Below are positions 1-13,600 of a stretch of DNA of 64,000 bases, piece by piece. The position numbers and the translations under genes are program-made. Source of the DNA: Boesenbergia rotunda (taxonomy: Eukaryota > Streptophyta > Magnoliopsida > Zingiberales > Zingiberaceae); the NCBI GenBank assembly GCA_024364735.1, contig JAGFNQ010010088.1, positions 124,001-188,000 on the forward strand, read 5' to 3'. The number at the start of each line of letters is the position of its first letter. Position 1 is the stretch's first letter. The notes under the pieces are model-generated. The model saw nothing but the letters and a program-made list of their open reading frames with translations, did not search any database and was not told the origin of the DNA.

Positions 1-1
1 T

Positions 2-709
2 AGAGTTGACCCATTGACAGGAGATCATGATCGTATCTTTGCTAGTAATGAGGTTTGGTCATACGATCCACTTCGTTTTGAGTGGACACAACGATCACCT
101 ATGCTTGTACGCCGTGCAATGTTTGCATGCTGTGCATTGGATGGAAAGATTGTGGTGGCGGGCGGGTTTACTAATTGTCGGGAAACCATAACAAATGCTG
201 AGATTTATGATCCTCAATTAGACAAATGGGAACCCCTTCCTGATCTTCATCATTCACACAGTTCTGCATGCTCCGGGGTGGTCATTGGGGGGAAGATGCA
301 CGTCTTGCACAAGGGATTGTCAACGGTTCAGATATTGGATTTGGGCAGCAAAGAGTGGGACGTGGCGGACTATGGTTGGCACCAGGGTCCAATGGCTGTG
401 GTCCGAGGCGAGCTATTTGTTCTGAGTAACGGTTGCATCTCTAAACAATGTGCAAAAAAATTACCTGAAAGAGTGGTATCATATGCATCAGAATTTCACA
501 GTCGTATCGGATTTGGTATGATTGGAGTGGGTGATGAGATTTATATCATCGGAGGAGTGATTGTGCCTGGTCCCAGGAACCAGTGTATTAAGCAGCTATC
601 TGATGCCGATGCATTGAACATTAGAGCAGAGAGGCTGGCATGGCGCAGAGTATCACTGATGAGCCATTGCTGTGGCAGCATTCTGGGGTGCGCAGTGCTC
701 AGGATCTAG
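2..709 (+). CDS. SKIP30: F-box/kelch-repeat protein, SKIP30-like, C-terminal part (5' end outside window)
   Basis: The frame is open from base 2 to the TAG at 707-709 and encodes about 235 C-terminal residues. SKIP30 proteins are F-box adaptors that bind the SKP1-like subunit of SCF ubiquitin ligases and use a C-terminal kelch propeller to recruit a target. Kelch repeats are visible: DEVWSYDP-like NEVWSYDPL near the start, GKIVVAGGF, a NAEIYDPQLDKWEPLPDL blade, GGKMHVLHKG, and a terminal ILGCAVLRI. The arrangement and wording match what I know of the SKIP30 family (about 350 aa), so the N-terminal F-box and first blade should lie upstream of the window. No intron or stop interrupts the visible part. 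Any ATG in this stretch is internal. The family call is strong; the true start cannot be seen. Confidence 0.9.
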   Translation, partial: RVDPLTGDHDRIFASNEVWSYDPLRFEWTQRSPMLVRRAMFACCALDGKIVVAGGFTNCRETITNAEIYDPQLDKWEPLPDLHHSHSSACSGVVIGGKMHVLHKGLSTVQILDLGSKEWDVADYGWHQGPMAVVRGELFVLSNGCISKQCAKKLPERVVSYASEFHSRIGFGMIGVGDEIYIIGGVIVPGPRNQCIKQLSDADALNIRAERLAWRRVSLMSHCCGSILGCAVLRI

Positions 710-1400
710 TTATCCATTGTCTGATGCGTTTTTGGTACCTTCCTGAGTAGCCAAAGATACTCGGTCTCATTGCTTGTAATACGTAATCACTGGGCTCCTC
801 CAATTGTGTTGCCCTATTCCCAGCAGCATGGAGCAATGCTATATAACACTGTATTTCAGGTTGTCATTGTCCACTGAATTCAAATCAGAATCTGTAGATC
901 GACAGTGGCTGGAAGCAACTATGTGCTTGGTCGGAAGCGATATGGCATTGACTGTACAAATTCATAGGAGAACGATCAGTGAGCAAATCATCGTCTTCCC
1001 TTCACTTGGGAAATTTACAATCCCTCATTTTCTTTCATTTTCTTTTTGTTTTTTCTCCAAGCAAGATGTGTGAGCCTTTATCGAATTATGTAAATTAACT
1101 GATGCTGGGGAGTGCTTGACTTCATTTTATCTTGTTCTGGCGTCACAATTAAGAGAGCAATCTCTACTCACAATTGTTGGTGTTACATTCTTTTCTCATT
1201 TTTCCCTACATAAATTAATGAATCCAGAGAAAGAAGATAAGTAGTGCATATAACTTATTAATTTATTATATAATTTTAATTTTAAATTTTACTATTTATT
1301 CTTCTAATTTATTAATTTATTATATAATTTTTACTATTTGAAATTTCACTATTTCAAATAATCTACAGTAGCAACCCTTGTCGCACCGTTTTGTAAAAAA
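710..1400. other. SKIP30 3' UTR and AT-rich intergenic spacer
   Basis: No protein-coding evidence. The first few hundred bases are probably the SKIP30 3' UTR. Around 1240-1345 there is an AT-rich stretch with a repeated segment (ATTAATTTATTATATAATTTT occurs twice). Nothing else is recognised. Confidence 0.5.
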
Positions 1401-1566
1401 GACCTCATTTTTTAACAATCTACACTTACAAGTCCTTCACCTGACCAAAAACAAAATAGCTCGTCCCCTTTCATCGATACATCGAGGTCAAGCATTAGGG
1501 TTTGAAGAGGAGCTCGCCCACACCTGCTAGCGATTCGAGCTAGGGTTCTTTGTTTCGATCTCTTGG

Positions 1567-1596
1567 ATGTTTTCCCTTCGATTTTCGTCTCCGTGA
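1567..1596 (+). other. Short upstream ORF in 5' leader of the HSP20-like gene
   Basis: An ATG at 1567 opens a 9-codon reading frame ending at TGA 1594-1596, about 65 bases before the main ATG at 1661. It would reduce initiation at the main start if the transcript begins upstream of it. The transcription start is not known, so its presence in the mRNA is inferred. Confidence 0.35.
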
Positions 1597-1660
1597 AGCG
1601 TAAAGTGCTCGCCTTTTTGTTGTCGAGGAGATCGAATTCGTCGCCGGAGCAGGAATTGCC

Positions 1661-3311
1661 ATGCGGATCCACCCGATCCCGTCGAGGCGGGGTATCTCCC
1701 TTCGGTACGACGTCAGCGCTGCGCTCGCTCCGGCTGAGGCCGCGGCGGCCGCGGCGCTGCGGCAGGCGAAGCTCCGCCGCCTCCCTCACGTCTTCAGCAA
1801 GGTCCTGGAGCTCCCCCTCGCCGCCGACGCCGACGTATCCGTCGATGAGGGCCCCCTCGGGTTCCGGTTCGTTGCGGACGCTGCCGGCCTCGACGGGCAC
1901 GGCGTGCGGGTGCATGCGGTGCGGATCCACCCCGGCGTCATGAAGGTGGTCGTACGCAACGGAGCCGCCGCCGCCTGGGACGATCTCGAGCTTGACAGGT
2001 GGCGCTTCCGGCTTCCGCCGTCAGCCATCCCAGCTTTGGCTACTGCAGAATGCAACAACGGAGAGCTTGTGGTGATAATCCCAAAAAGTGAAGACTCTGA
2101 GGAACCCAACGATGAGCGTGGCGGAGATGCAGATGAGGAGGATTGGGAGCAAGAAAAGGTGCAGCCTCACAGTCGGGACGGCGTCGGATTGCTTCTACTT
2201 GTATTGTAGTTCTACTTATTTCCCTAAAAATCGTTTCTTCGATCAAGAGAAACGTCTTGCTACATATATGAGATGTTGTTTCTGTCACCTTGCAATCACA
2301 TAATTACAGTTGGACAGCTAATTGATTTCTTCTTGTTGGGAAGCTAACACCTGATTTGTGCTGCAAAATTGTTAGGACTGACTGTTCCAAGTATGATACC
2401 TTTGATCACTTGATAAGCTCATTGAAGTATATTCTAGTTTCAAACTGAGTTGAAATTGCAGCTGTTTGTCTTTTTGTTTCAGTTCTTGTCCTGGTCCATT
2501 GAGTTTCTTGTTGTAATTTGCATCTTATTATCTTCTCTCTCTTTAGCTGATTTCTTTTAGAAGTGTTATCATTGTTTCTTGATTGCTTCAGTCATCAATA
2601 CTTGTTAGCTTATTTAAGGGTTCCTTCATGTGATTGATGCCTTCATCCCTCGGATAACTTTATATTTCCATACATCAGTTTATACCTTATTTTGAAGAAA
2701 GCTCAAACATGTATTCTTCTTGTTCAAATATCAAGCAAGAAAGAAAGAAACCTTAGTTAAACATTTCTTCCATTATAGTTTCAGTAAAAAATATGACCCT
2801 GAAAGACAGATAATGCCCCCCGGAATTGATTCTATATGACCAGAGAAGTCTTTCTACCAATACACTTTTTTTCCCTGCTAAACAATGTTTCAGTAAAATA
2901 TATGCCGTGCTTGGACACGCATTTTGTCTTCGTAGTTCCTGATAGGCAAAAGAATTGTAATTGTTCTTAGAAGGTACTCCCACTCCCTCCACATCTTTAC
3001 TTCTATTTGTTTTTTTTTGTTTTTGTTTTCCTAGTAGTTTATATTATCACATGCGTTTGTAGCTCATCTATGGATAGATTATAATAGGCCATTTTTTATA
3101 TATAAAAAGAATCCATTCCGAGATTTGAAATTTTGTCAATTTCGCTCTGTCCAACGAAGTGTGCTACTATTTATTTTGTACGAATAACATTCATCCTGAG
3201 AGTGCCAATAGGTTTAACAAACACAATAAGTTGCAGATAAAGTTGCTTATGAAATTAAATTCCTTGTGTCTCTTTCAGCTGCGTATAAGGGAAGATGATG
3301 AAATCAAGTAG
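1661..3311 (+). CDS. HSP20-like chaperone superfamily protein (two exons)
   Basis: Exons 1661-2158 and 3279-3311 give a 176-aa protein. The start MRIHPIPSRRGISLRYDV, the RRLPHVFSKVLELP segment and a VRVHAVRIHPGVMKVVVRN strand match a small plant-specific family annotated as HSP20-like (similar to Arabidopsis At1g54850, from memory). The fold is an alpha-crystallin-type beta sandwich; the client or function is not established. Exon 1 ends in phase 0 at an AAG/GT donor and the second exon, after a TTTCAG acceptor, adds only ten residues (LRIREDDEIK) before TAG. This acidic tail continues the acidic stretch that closes exon 1. If the 1120-base intron is retained, the frame instead runs 16 more residues to a stop at 2207-2209. 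Exon 1 is strongly GC-rich (alanine-rich start) and the intron AT-rich, as in commelinid monocots. A function beyond the fold is not claimed. Confidence 0.8.
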
Positions 3312-4670
3312 GTCTTTCTATTTCTGCCGTTCATTCATTTGTTGATTGACATCATCTTCCATTGGTAGATGCCACCAACCGGAGACTGTTTTAATTATTT
3401 CGGTAATATTTCAAGTCCTCGAAGGAACAATGTCAAAATTCAGCTCTGTGAACTAATGTATGTGCTCATACTATTATGAACCAATATTACTCAAATTGAA
3501 TGACACCTAATAACTAAATGTGCACATCCTTCGGAATTAAGTTATAGAAGCCTTACTCAAGAACCTGCCAAGCTCCTTTGTATTCGACTTGTTTTCAGAA
3601 TTTTATCTGAATCCTTGAAAACTATTGGATCAGTTTAATCAGATACTAGTGCACAAATACATCATCTTGAAGCAAAATGAAAAAAAAAAATATATATACA
3701 CACCAAGATTTGATGCATCTCTGAATGGTAGGATTAACTATAATCGATTAATAAACTTCCTTTAATAACACAAAAAATACAGGTGCTAGTTCAGATAATT
3801 GTCAGCCAGAACGATATTAGTTAATATTCCTAATGCATATTAAATTCAAAAAAAATACAAAAATAAATCATAGTTTGTGCGTAGCTGGCTTAAGCATCCT
3901 TCAAATAGAGATGCCAGTGAAAGGCTTCCAAAAAGACCAACAAAACTATTATATCATACTAGACTGCATAATAATAGCAATAATATATTGTATATACATT
4001 ACACCTGCATAATCAATTATCATGAATGAAGAATATAAGCTCACGTATGTAGTTTGGATCTGAATAGTACCCAAAAATTTCAAATACACCATGGGTTCCT
4101 TCAAGCAAGCACCGACCCTTATATGAAGTTTATATCACACGAAAGCCTATCATTATGAATATTTAATAATTGACAACTTAATAGTCGCAATACACATGGC
4201 AACAGCATATAAAACATATTTGATTGGATATTCATTTCTCATATTCAATTGGGCAAAAACTCATTGGATTCAAATAATACCCATATGCCAGTAGCATTCT
4301 TACCTACAATCGTGCAAACCTGTGGGAATAACCCTATAGCATCCCGACATGTCACATGTTGAAGGAAATATTCAGAATTGGAAGCCAATCATCCTGGAAC
4401 TGCAGCATTCTATGTTACAGAAGAATAAAATTAAGGGAAAAGCGTGAAAGTTTACCTTTGTTGGACAGGTGCAATTAAATTATCAAGAGGCAAGCCCACA
4501 GCAAACCAAGTACATAGAATCCTCTATAATTATAGGCAATTGGATGCTAGTTCAAGTAGCAATTCTCTTTGCAGAATTACAGTGCAACTGTAAGAGAACA
4601 GAAAGCAAGATTTGGCTAAACATAATAAGGGGCAGTGCAATAGTTGACTGTCTGCAAATCAAGTGAGGCA
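3312..4670. other. Intergenic spacer between convergent genes
   Basis: AT-rich DNA between the HSP20-like gene (+) and the XS gene (-), which converge here. It should hold both 3' UTRs. No protein, tRNA or repeat with clear ends was found. Confidence 0.5.
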
Positions 4671-7600
4671 CTAATCAGATAGACTAAAATCCTTTCTGCT
4701 TTTGATGACAGATTTTCTCACTGTATCATTCTCTAGTTTCTCAAGGTCTGATGCTGTTGCGAGATACCCATATAGGATCCACTTCTTTCCCGTCTTCCTG
4801 TCAACCTTAACTAAGGCAGGATTATTCTCATCATCACCAGAGAGAGAAGCCTGGGTGCGTGCCCATCCTTTACGACCATGGTTTTCTTTCTCCAAATGCT
4901 GTACTAGTCGCTCAGCCTCCTCCAATCCAAGTTGAGTATCAGCAAATTTCACCGCTGCAACACCTGTGTGGCCCTGCATCCCGTGGATTGACCTGGCCTT
5001 GCAATTAGAGAAACCCATATCTGGAAGAAATCCAAGAACATAAAGGGAAATATAATAGGATTAATGGTTCAGATTAATATCCAAAGAATTCTCAATAGAA
5101 TTTCAAACAAATAATAGGCACTTGTACAACTACATCATCATATAGTTTAATGGCCATCTACCTTGACAAATAGCAATAGTTAAGAGGGCAAGGTCAGATT
5201 ACAAGAAGTTAAATAATAACACAAGAGCTGAAATAAGAACACAAATTAGCCTACAAAAAAAACCTAGTTCCCAAAAAAACAAGAAAATTCAAGCACACAG
5301 CAACAGTGCAAAACTACAATTTAGGGCACAGAATCAAATTTGATTCGCATACTAATAAAAGAAGAGCAAAAGGCCTTCACAATAATTCAAGTATTGCTCA
5401 ATGATGAGCGGTATGGCCAATAATAAAACCAGAAATGTATATGCAAGTGCAAGTGAGGGCATCGGAAAGCAATTTAACGACCAGAAAAAAAATTCATTAA
5501 TAACTACCGAGTGAGAAAAATAGATACATGTAGATTATCTAGATGAAAAATAGAGATAACTTTGTATTAGACAGATACTATATATAGAGCCAAACTGTTG
5601 CTGAAAAAATTGCAAAAGGAATTAAAAGGCCTGTAACATCTCAAGTCTCCTTTCCAGTCATCAGAATAACAAACAATTGGCTGATCTCAAGATCACATCT
5701 TTATCCAGGAAATTCTAAACAAGACACATTAACTCAGTCAAATAGGGCTCCTTTATGAAAGATCATAATAAAATAACTCTACTAGGATTCATGTAAACAG
5801 AAACTTTTTCTTGCCATCATCTTGAACTCAGCTTCCAAAAAGATTGCCTTAACACACAACGGTGCAGTTGAAAAACTTTTAAAAAAAAAGTGGGGAAAAA
5901 ATCATGTAAAGAGAACGCTAGGTAGAACCAGTGTGAATCAAAAATAGGCATGACTATATTGTGATCATCATAAAACCATGTTTATTCCAGCTATTTAGGG
6001 AGGCATGACTATACAATAACATGAAATTGAGTCAATCATATGTAATTCTTCAAAAACAGGTTATTTGGTAAAGTTCTTTGACGCTAGTGTTGATGATCGC
6101 ATATCCAATTCCTGGTCTTCATATTTTGCATGCAACAGATGCCTAAACATTGAAACAAACTTCCAAAGATTCAAAAATGTCCTAAATAACCATGCAATAG
6201 TTTGTAATAAATTTTATTAGTTTATTAACATTTCCGTAACCCCACGCCTCCCCCCTCCTGGCCTTGGGGCTCGAGCGCCACATCCACAGAGGCCGTAGGC
6301 TCGCGTGCCGCCTCTACAGAGGTCACAGGCCTCACGCGACGCCTCCACGGAGGTTGCATGGTTCGCTCACCATTTCTGCTGCCTTGTGCCTGGTGTGTCG
6401 ATCGACTGGTAGAATGAAATATTTCAACCGGTTCAACATGAGATTCTAATCCATGATCTGAACCAATAAATGTTTGTATATGCACAAACTAAAATAAGTG
6501 ATGGATGTGTATAAAGTGAACTGGATAAAGTAGGGCAGCTATTTTCCAGCCTGCCTGCACAAATCTATTCTAGCTTTACCAGACACTGTTTCAACTTTTT
6601 AACTCGATGTTACATTGAGAAATGGTGAATAGTAATAGTGATCCTGCCAAATTTGCCCCTCCAGAGCAGATTCATTCCAGACCAAGCTTTCGCATAAGTG
6701 CTAGGAACTGTGCTCTGGATAACTCATGATCAAGCTTTCCTCAATTGACAAATATGATTAATGGGTAAAGCAAAAATAAATAAATAAATCATTTGCCTTC
6801 TAAAACCCACTGATAGCAGCATCTGCTCAAAATCAATCATGATAGATCAGAATAAGATGTGATCTCAGTCAACCCAATCAAGCCACTTTTAAGGACGAAT
6901 TCATGTCATACTTAGTTGAACCATAATGTATAAAACTGCAAACGAGATTGACAAATAAAAATGAACATGGGTCAGAAGGGGGTGTCCTAAAAGACCCATG
7001 TTTTCTGGGTTTCAATTTTAATTTCATAATATATTTATATGTTAATACAATATTAAATTTTTAACACGTTTCAAATTAATTGAGTCAAATCTAATTGGAC
7101 TAGTTGACATCATTAGGATTATACTAAAGTTTCTTAACTTTCTACAATTATCATTTGAGTTTTTGGGTTACATTAGCAAATTTAACTTGTGTTTATCTGA
7201 AACATGGTTCACGTAAACTTGTTTTTTTTTTGCCTTTTGTATCAAAACAAAAAAATGGCCCAAGAAAAAACCTCTGGGTTGAGCATAAAATTTATTTTTC
7301 GATCCAGTTCAACTCCACTACTGCATGAAGCTCTGATCGATAAATACACGCTCAAGCTCACTCAATAACTAAGCAAACAAATTACAATTTTAGTTTAAGA
7401 TTCACATATAACTTTAGTCTCAAAGAAATAAGACCCAACTCACCATGTGCATACAATTTGTTAGACTAGGCACCTTAGCATACTTGCTTACAAAGTCTTG
7501 GAAATGCGACTATCTTCACTCAGTTCACAATCATGTTACTTCTTACTAGGCCCATTCACATCTTCACAAACAAGTTACGTTATGAACATATTTAATAAAA

Positions 7601-10600
7601 GCATAAGAATTAATGACCATATACTAACTTGATAAAATAGTAAACTTATAGTCACAAGATGGGAGTTTGACCTTGAACCTAGTTCAAAATTTAATTGTTT
7701 CCAGCTTAATTGAGATACACGAGATGAAGTGCTAAAACTCCATCTTGAATTAAATTCCAACTTGAAGTAAGTTCAAGTTAGGAAAGGCTTTTATGCCCCA
7801 AGCTTAGCCTAATAAGTAAAGCTTTGACCTTCGGCCAAACAAAGATTTACTGAGATAAGCCTTAGCCAATTATCAATGCATTATGAGGGCAGACAAAATC
7901 ACAAAAGTGAATCTACCGCAGATCAGACTAGGGAACATAGAATTATTCAAACACTGATGAGTTAAAATTAACCAGCACTATCCAGACTGTGCAGGATCGC
8001 TGAACCATTATTATGATACAAATGTCAAATAACTAAGAGCACCATCATCGGTGGAACAACAGAGATCCACTGTGCTTAAACCATACCATCGTCAAAAGAA
8101 TCAATTGAAATAAATCTCAAAAACACAGCAAACTAGAATATCTTAAAAAGTTGACTATAACTGAAAACTGCTAAATGTTAGAACCAATCAAAATATATAA
8201 TGAACAGCACTCAAATGGAGATGGTATCCTAAGGCCAAACATTAAAACCAGTATTTGCAGAATGAGCCTAAAACCAATGTGGTTAAAAGGGCCTACATTT
8301 TGAGGCTATAGGCAAGGAAGCGTCATGCCAAGAGAGCATCATTAGAACATCACACTAGCAGATTCCTGCCCATTCCATAACCTTCCATCATTTATAGCTG
8401 GTGTACTCTCAAATTTAAAAATTAAAGTGTTTTGGGAAATTCCGGACCTTCACATGAGCTTCCATCATGTATAATTGGCAACCCTCAAATTTAAGAATTT
8501 AGCCGGTTTCAATGGAGGTGTACAGCACTCACATCTAAAAAGGATTGCCACATTCATATTATATATTCTGAAATCACTTTTTTAATGTGGATAGGAATCC
8601 AAAAAAAAAAAAAATCTCCATCCAAGATCTGTTGTTTAACCAATAGGTCAACAAAAAAAGCCCCAAAGGGACCAATTAAAGAATAGGCATGTCTATCCAT
8701 TCAAAAGGTGGGCAACTTCTACAGAAAATAACTCTAAAACACTCCTTAAAATGAGTTTATAGGTTCCCATCCATTTATGTCGAACAACCAAATGACATTT
8801 CTGTTAGAAAGATATCTGCAACATGGGGAAAAAATGTAAACAGCATGCTTTATTTAAATAACTCTTCCCCTCAGCCTATCTATCAAACCAACAAGGTAGA
8901 GATGCCCCAGTGAGCACCTTCTGGAATGATACAGGAACTAGTTCACTTCCAAATGTGCATACTAACATTAAAGCATTCAGAACTAATGCCTAGAGTCTGG
9001 CGGTTGGGGCATATGGGATCTTGGAGCCACAAAGCACCTAGTATCACTAACAATACTAATTGAAAATGAGATGACCTATCAGCAAAAAAAAAAAAAGTGA
9101 TTCTAAACTGATAAGTAAACATTGATCAGAATAAAACATCACAGGTTAGATGCTTGTCATTGTAAACAATAACATGTTTTTAAAAAACAGTTCGCATGCA
9201 GAAGTTTTATCAATCTCACCACAAATATAGATAGTCATAGGTAGACTGGCAAAAAACACACACACAAAAAATATGCATATGTTGGTAAAGAAATGTTGTC
9301 AATATACCAATGGATGTAAATGGAGTATACCAGTTGGTACGTCCTATGAATGCAGCATTTAGAACCTCAGCCCATAGCAACAGTACGGCAAGTGGTTTGC
9401 AGATTGGTGGTTCAGCCATATTACAAAAATGAGCAGTGGTAATATTCTGTGCAGCATTCCCTTCATTATTAATGGGTGCACTAGCTATCTAGCAGGAATA
9501 TTGTATAGAAGCATAAGATGAAATCTCATACATTACACTCCCTTATTTGTCAATGGGTGCAATAGTTATCAAGCAGGAATATTGGACAAAAGCATAAGAT
9601 GAAATCTAATACAATATGCAAAACTAAAGTTAATCAAGTACAAGTAAATATGCCAGAGATACACCAATAGGTTAGTCCATAGCAAGTATACTAAATTGAA
9701 GTCGTTTCATTTGTTAAAAACATGAAACTTGAAGAGCTGCGGCATATACAACTCCTACCAAGGTCTGATATCCAGAGCAGGTTAATACCAATCTGGCCAG
9801 ACCACAAGGAGCTTGAATGTTCATATAACTGGTATTATTTTAACTTGCCTCGTTCTTGAAGCTTAAGCCTTTGGAAACGAAAACTGTGGTAACTAATCAA
9901 ATTTTACATGACACTGGAGCAAGAGTTTACCTGTTTGAAGCCCAAAAATGCCAATAATTAATAAAACTACAAGCAAAATCCAGTACAGTTACGCTGACTC
10001 GCATGCCCAATTTTGTTAGTACACCCCCACCCACATACCAAAGTGCTAAGAATATAAAAGGTATAGATTGAAACTTGTAGAAAAACTAAGCTATTTGGAT
10101 GAACCATCAACCAATCAAACTTGATAGACCACTTTTAAGATGATTTAAGGATTGTCCCCACCCTAAAGGTCTCTATTTTGAGCCACTTCCTCTTCCCTTC
10201 TCAAGCAAGGTTTCGTATGTGATTGACAAATAGAATGCACCGCATGCAACAAGGGCCCACTTCAAGGAAATAATTCAAGTCAGTATGAGGAAGCTAGCAA
10301 AATAATTTCACTTGTCAACTTTTCTGAAAGAAAACATCCACTTAGTTTCAGTGGGTATGAGTAGAGGTTTCTATAATTGAATTATCAGTAGACTCTTACA
10401 ACAGTAACTATTTTTAACTTGACTTGCATGTTTTCACCTCAGCACATAATAACTTAACTTGAGCAATACTTTAAACTAATTATGTAAAATATGTTGATTA
10501 GAAAGGAACTGAGGTGTCTGGGTCCTCTGAGAGCTAAACCAATCTGCAATTGTTAGCAGAAAACCAGCTGATGCCAACAAATACAGGGAACACGGGATTT

Positions 10601-13600
10601 CATCTTAAACTGATATCAGAACTGGTTCTGGTACTTGTATTTGTACTGGGAAGGGAACTGAACATTGATAGAAGATAATACATTTATTTTACTCATTATT
10701 TATTAGTACCATTTAAATAAATCCTTATTAAGTCTAACAGAAGAAGAAATGAAATGATCTAAACACACACTTAGAGAAGTATAAAAAGAGATGTCTTCTT
10801 TTTCAAACATTCAAGGAATCTCATAGAAGCAATGAAGCAATGCAGTGTTAATTTGACAGGATGTTAAAACACAAAAAATGGAAGGAACAGTCATAGAATT
10901 AGAAGAATTCATCACAATAATATTCACAGAGTAGAAGGAAAGCAGAGACACTGAATAGTCAATAACTTGAAGAAGCTATGGCAAAAGAAACATTAAGATA
11001 ACAAGCCAAAAACAAACAGGATTTAGATAGTTAAAGAGAAAAGTCAATGATCATTTCCAAGAAGGACAAAAAAAATAAAAGAATCAAGTCACAAGCAAAT
11101 CACAGACAAGACATCATTGATAACCAACTGAACAAGTCAGGAAAATTAGACTTTGAATAGATTCAGACCTAATCAGCATAAGAGATGAGTGTAGGAAAAT
11201 TTGAAGTTATGTAATAGTATATACCTTTAAGTCTACTATCCATCTCTATATTACGCAAATACTCCACACGACCATCCTTTCTCCTTCCTGAAATTACGTT
11301 ATGAAGTATGACTGTCGGGGGCCATACAATTAGGTCATCCCTGTTTGCTTGAGCATCATCAGCAGATAGTAACTGATATGTTTTTGAGTTATCAGGGGCC
11401 TTTGAGTAGTTCCATCCCATGAGAACACACAAGGCCTTGTGTAACCCAAGATGATCAACAAGCAAATCAGCATTTTGTGAGGTGTACGTGTGCATGATTA
11501 GTTCATGCACACCAGCAAAATCTTTAGAGGCCCTGTGAGTGTGGAAACCAAAGACATTGAATAGCAATGACAATGAATAAGAAATTAAAAAAAAATCTAA
11601 TTAACTAGAGCAACATTTAAGAGGAAATATGAAAATAATCATCCTACCTCAAAAGGAACATTATCCTACCAGAGATCCAGAAGTAGGATAATATGTGAGT
11701 GAAATATGAAAATTAGTGAACCAAAAAGTAATTCTGAACTTTTATTTTTCTTTTTCAATTATTGTAAAAGACAATATAGTTGTATTAAAATATGTAGGAT
11801 TTATTTTTCTTATATTATAAAAAAATAATATACAAAAAAATATTCTATGGTTCTGTTATATAATATAATAAATTATATGATATATAATACATATATTTTC
11901 ATAATTTAATACAATATAAGACATAATATAAGATAATATTATAAAAACAATATTATTAAGTTATATATAATTATATAACAAATAGATTATAGAACATTTA
12001 ATTTTTACTATTTATATAGGATTCCATCAGTCACTCTTGTAGGTAAGCCCTTCACCAGTGAATTCTTAGCTCATAGAAATGCCAAGTCAATATGAATTTA
12101 CTTATCATCTTTGACATGATCCTTACCTAGGTAAATGAAAAGAGATTGTGTTAACAAAATGTTTTTGCATAATCTCAGTCTCCCAAATATGAATACTGAG
12201 AGTGATATTTCTCTTTGCTAAAAGAGACAAAATTTCAATTTCTCAGGTGCTAAGAGGAAAGGAAGTGGGGAATTGAAATATTTCATGAATGAACGATACC
12301 CTTAGGAACTATCATTCTATCAGCAATTTAGAATCATCAATGCTAGCATAATGTTATAACATAAGCATTGACTACTTTGGTCTTCCTTGTGAATATAGCC
12401 TTAACATAGAAAAGGCAAGCAATAACTAGTAGGTTTTATCCTCAGAAGATAAAGTGTCCTAAAAATTGACCCGTTACCAATTCTATCACCATCACAAAAA
12501 AAAAGAACCTGGGTATTGGAATTTTTTACAAACAAGGAACCAAATTATAAAGCCATCAATACAAGAGCAGCTGAACTGCCAAACTACCTGAATTAGCAAA
12601 AAAAAAAGGTAAAAAAACAAAAAGAGGTACAAAATGACAGCGCAAAGTCATGCACAAGTGAAAAAAAAAAATGAATTAGACAAGTCACAAGTGTTAGTTC
12701 TGCAGTTCATATGCACGCAAACAAATAGTAGTGCATCAAACTTTCCAATATCAAAAAGGTACAGCAAATATGCATAGTTCAACCATGGAATAATACCTCA
12801 GGAACCATGGCAGACCATGCTTGGACAAGTATATTGTGTGTATCTTACTGTGTCAAACCATGGTATGGATCAGTATACAAATGCCAGGATGATAGAGCAT
12901 CACGAATTGCATGTTTTAGATTTAAAAACAATGAATACTAAGTTATAAATCCAAATTGAGTGAGAAGAGTAAATGATTTAATAATCATTTTGTTCATTGA
13001 TCCATATGATTTTATAGATTGTTAAAAAATCAAGTTTGTAATTTCAACATAAAATATTCATAGTAACTTGCATGTTGAAACCCTAACATACTGTATGCTT
13101 TTCACTCGTGAATTGTGATTTCAACATATAAAATGTTTTTGTTTCCTTTGTGGTAGTGTGACTCCAGACATCTCTTCCACTTTTTCCAAATTTTTGTATT
13201 TCTCAACAACTCCTTATGCAAACGTACAGGGCAGAAAGAAAAGATAGATGATGACAGAGAGAGACAGAACCAGAGAGGAAGAAAGGAGAGATAGATGATG
13301 ACGAAGAGATACAAAACCGGAGGGGAAGAAAGAAGAGATTGAGAAGTGGAGGTAAAGAAAAAACCAAAAAGTTTCATTCTTCTAGGAAGATATGAAAATA
13401 CATCCCCTCCACTTCCGCCAAAAAAAATTGTCCTATTAGTTAGGAAGATAGAAATATGAAGGTTTTTCCCTTATTTTTCACTTTTTCATCATACTCTATC
13501 CTGACCTAATCATCATTGTTCTATAAAGCACTCCAAGCGTCTGCCTGAGCAGTTTGGACAAGGAACCACTTTGCCTACCCAATATGTAGTCCCCTTTACC

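Noticed and set aside
1412..2303. Several overlapping open frames on both strands around the HSP20-like exon 1
   Set aside because: They are side effects of the GC-rich exon; only the frame from 1661 has family motifs and a consistent splice phase.
13102..13377. 91-aa minus-strand frame rich in Ser/Phe/Leu
   Set aside because: It lies over a purine-rich low-complexity stretch in the XS intron and has no conserved features.
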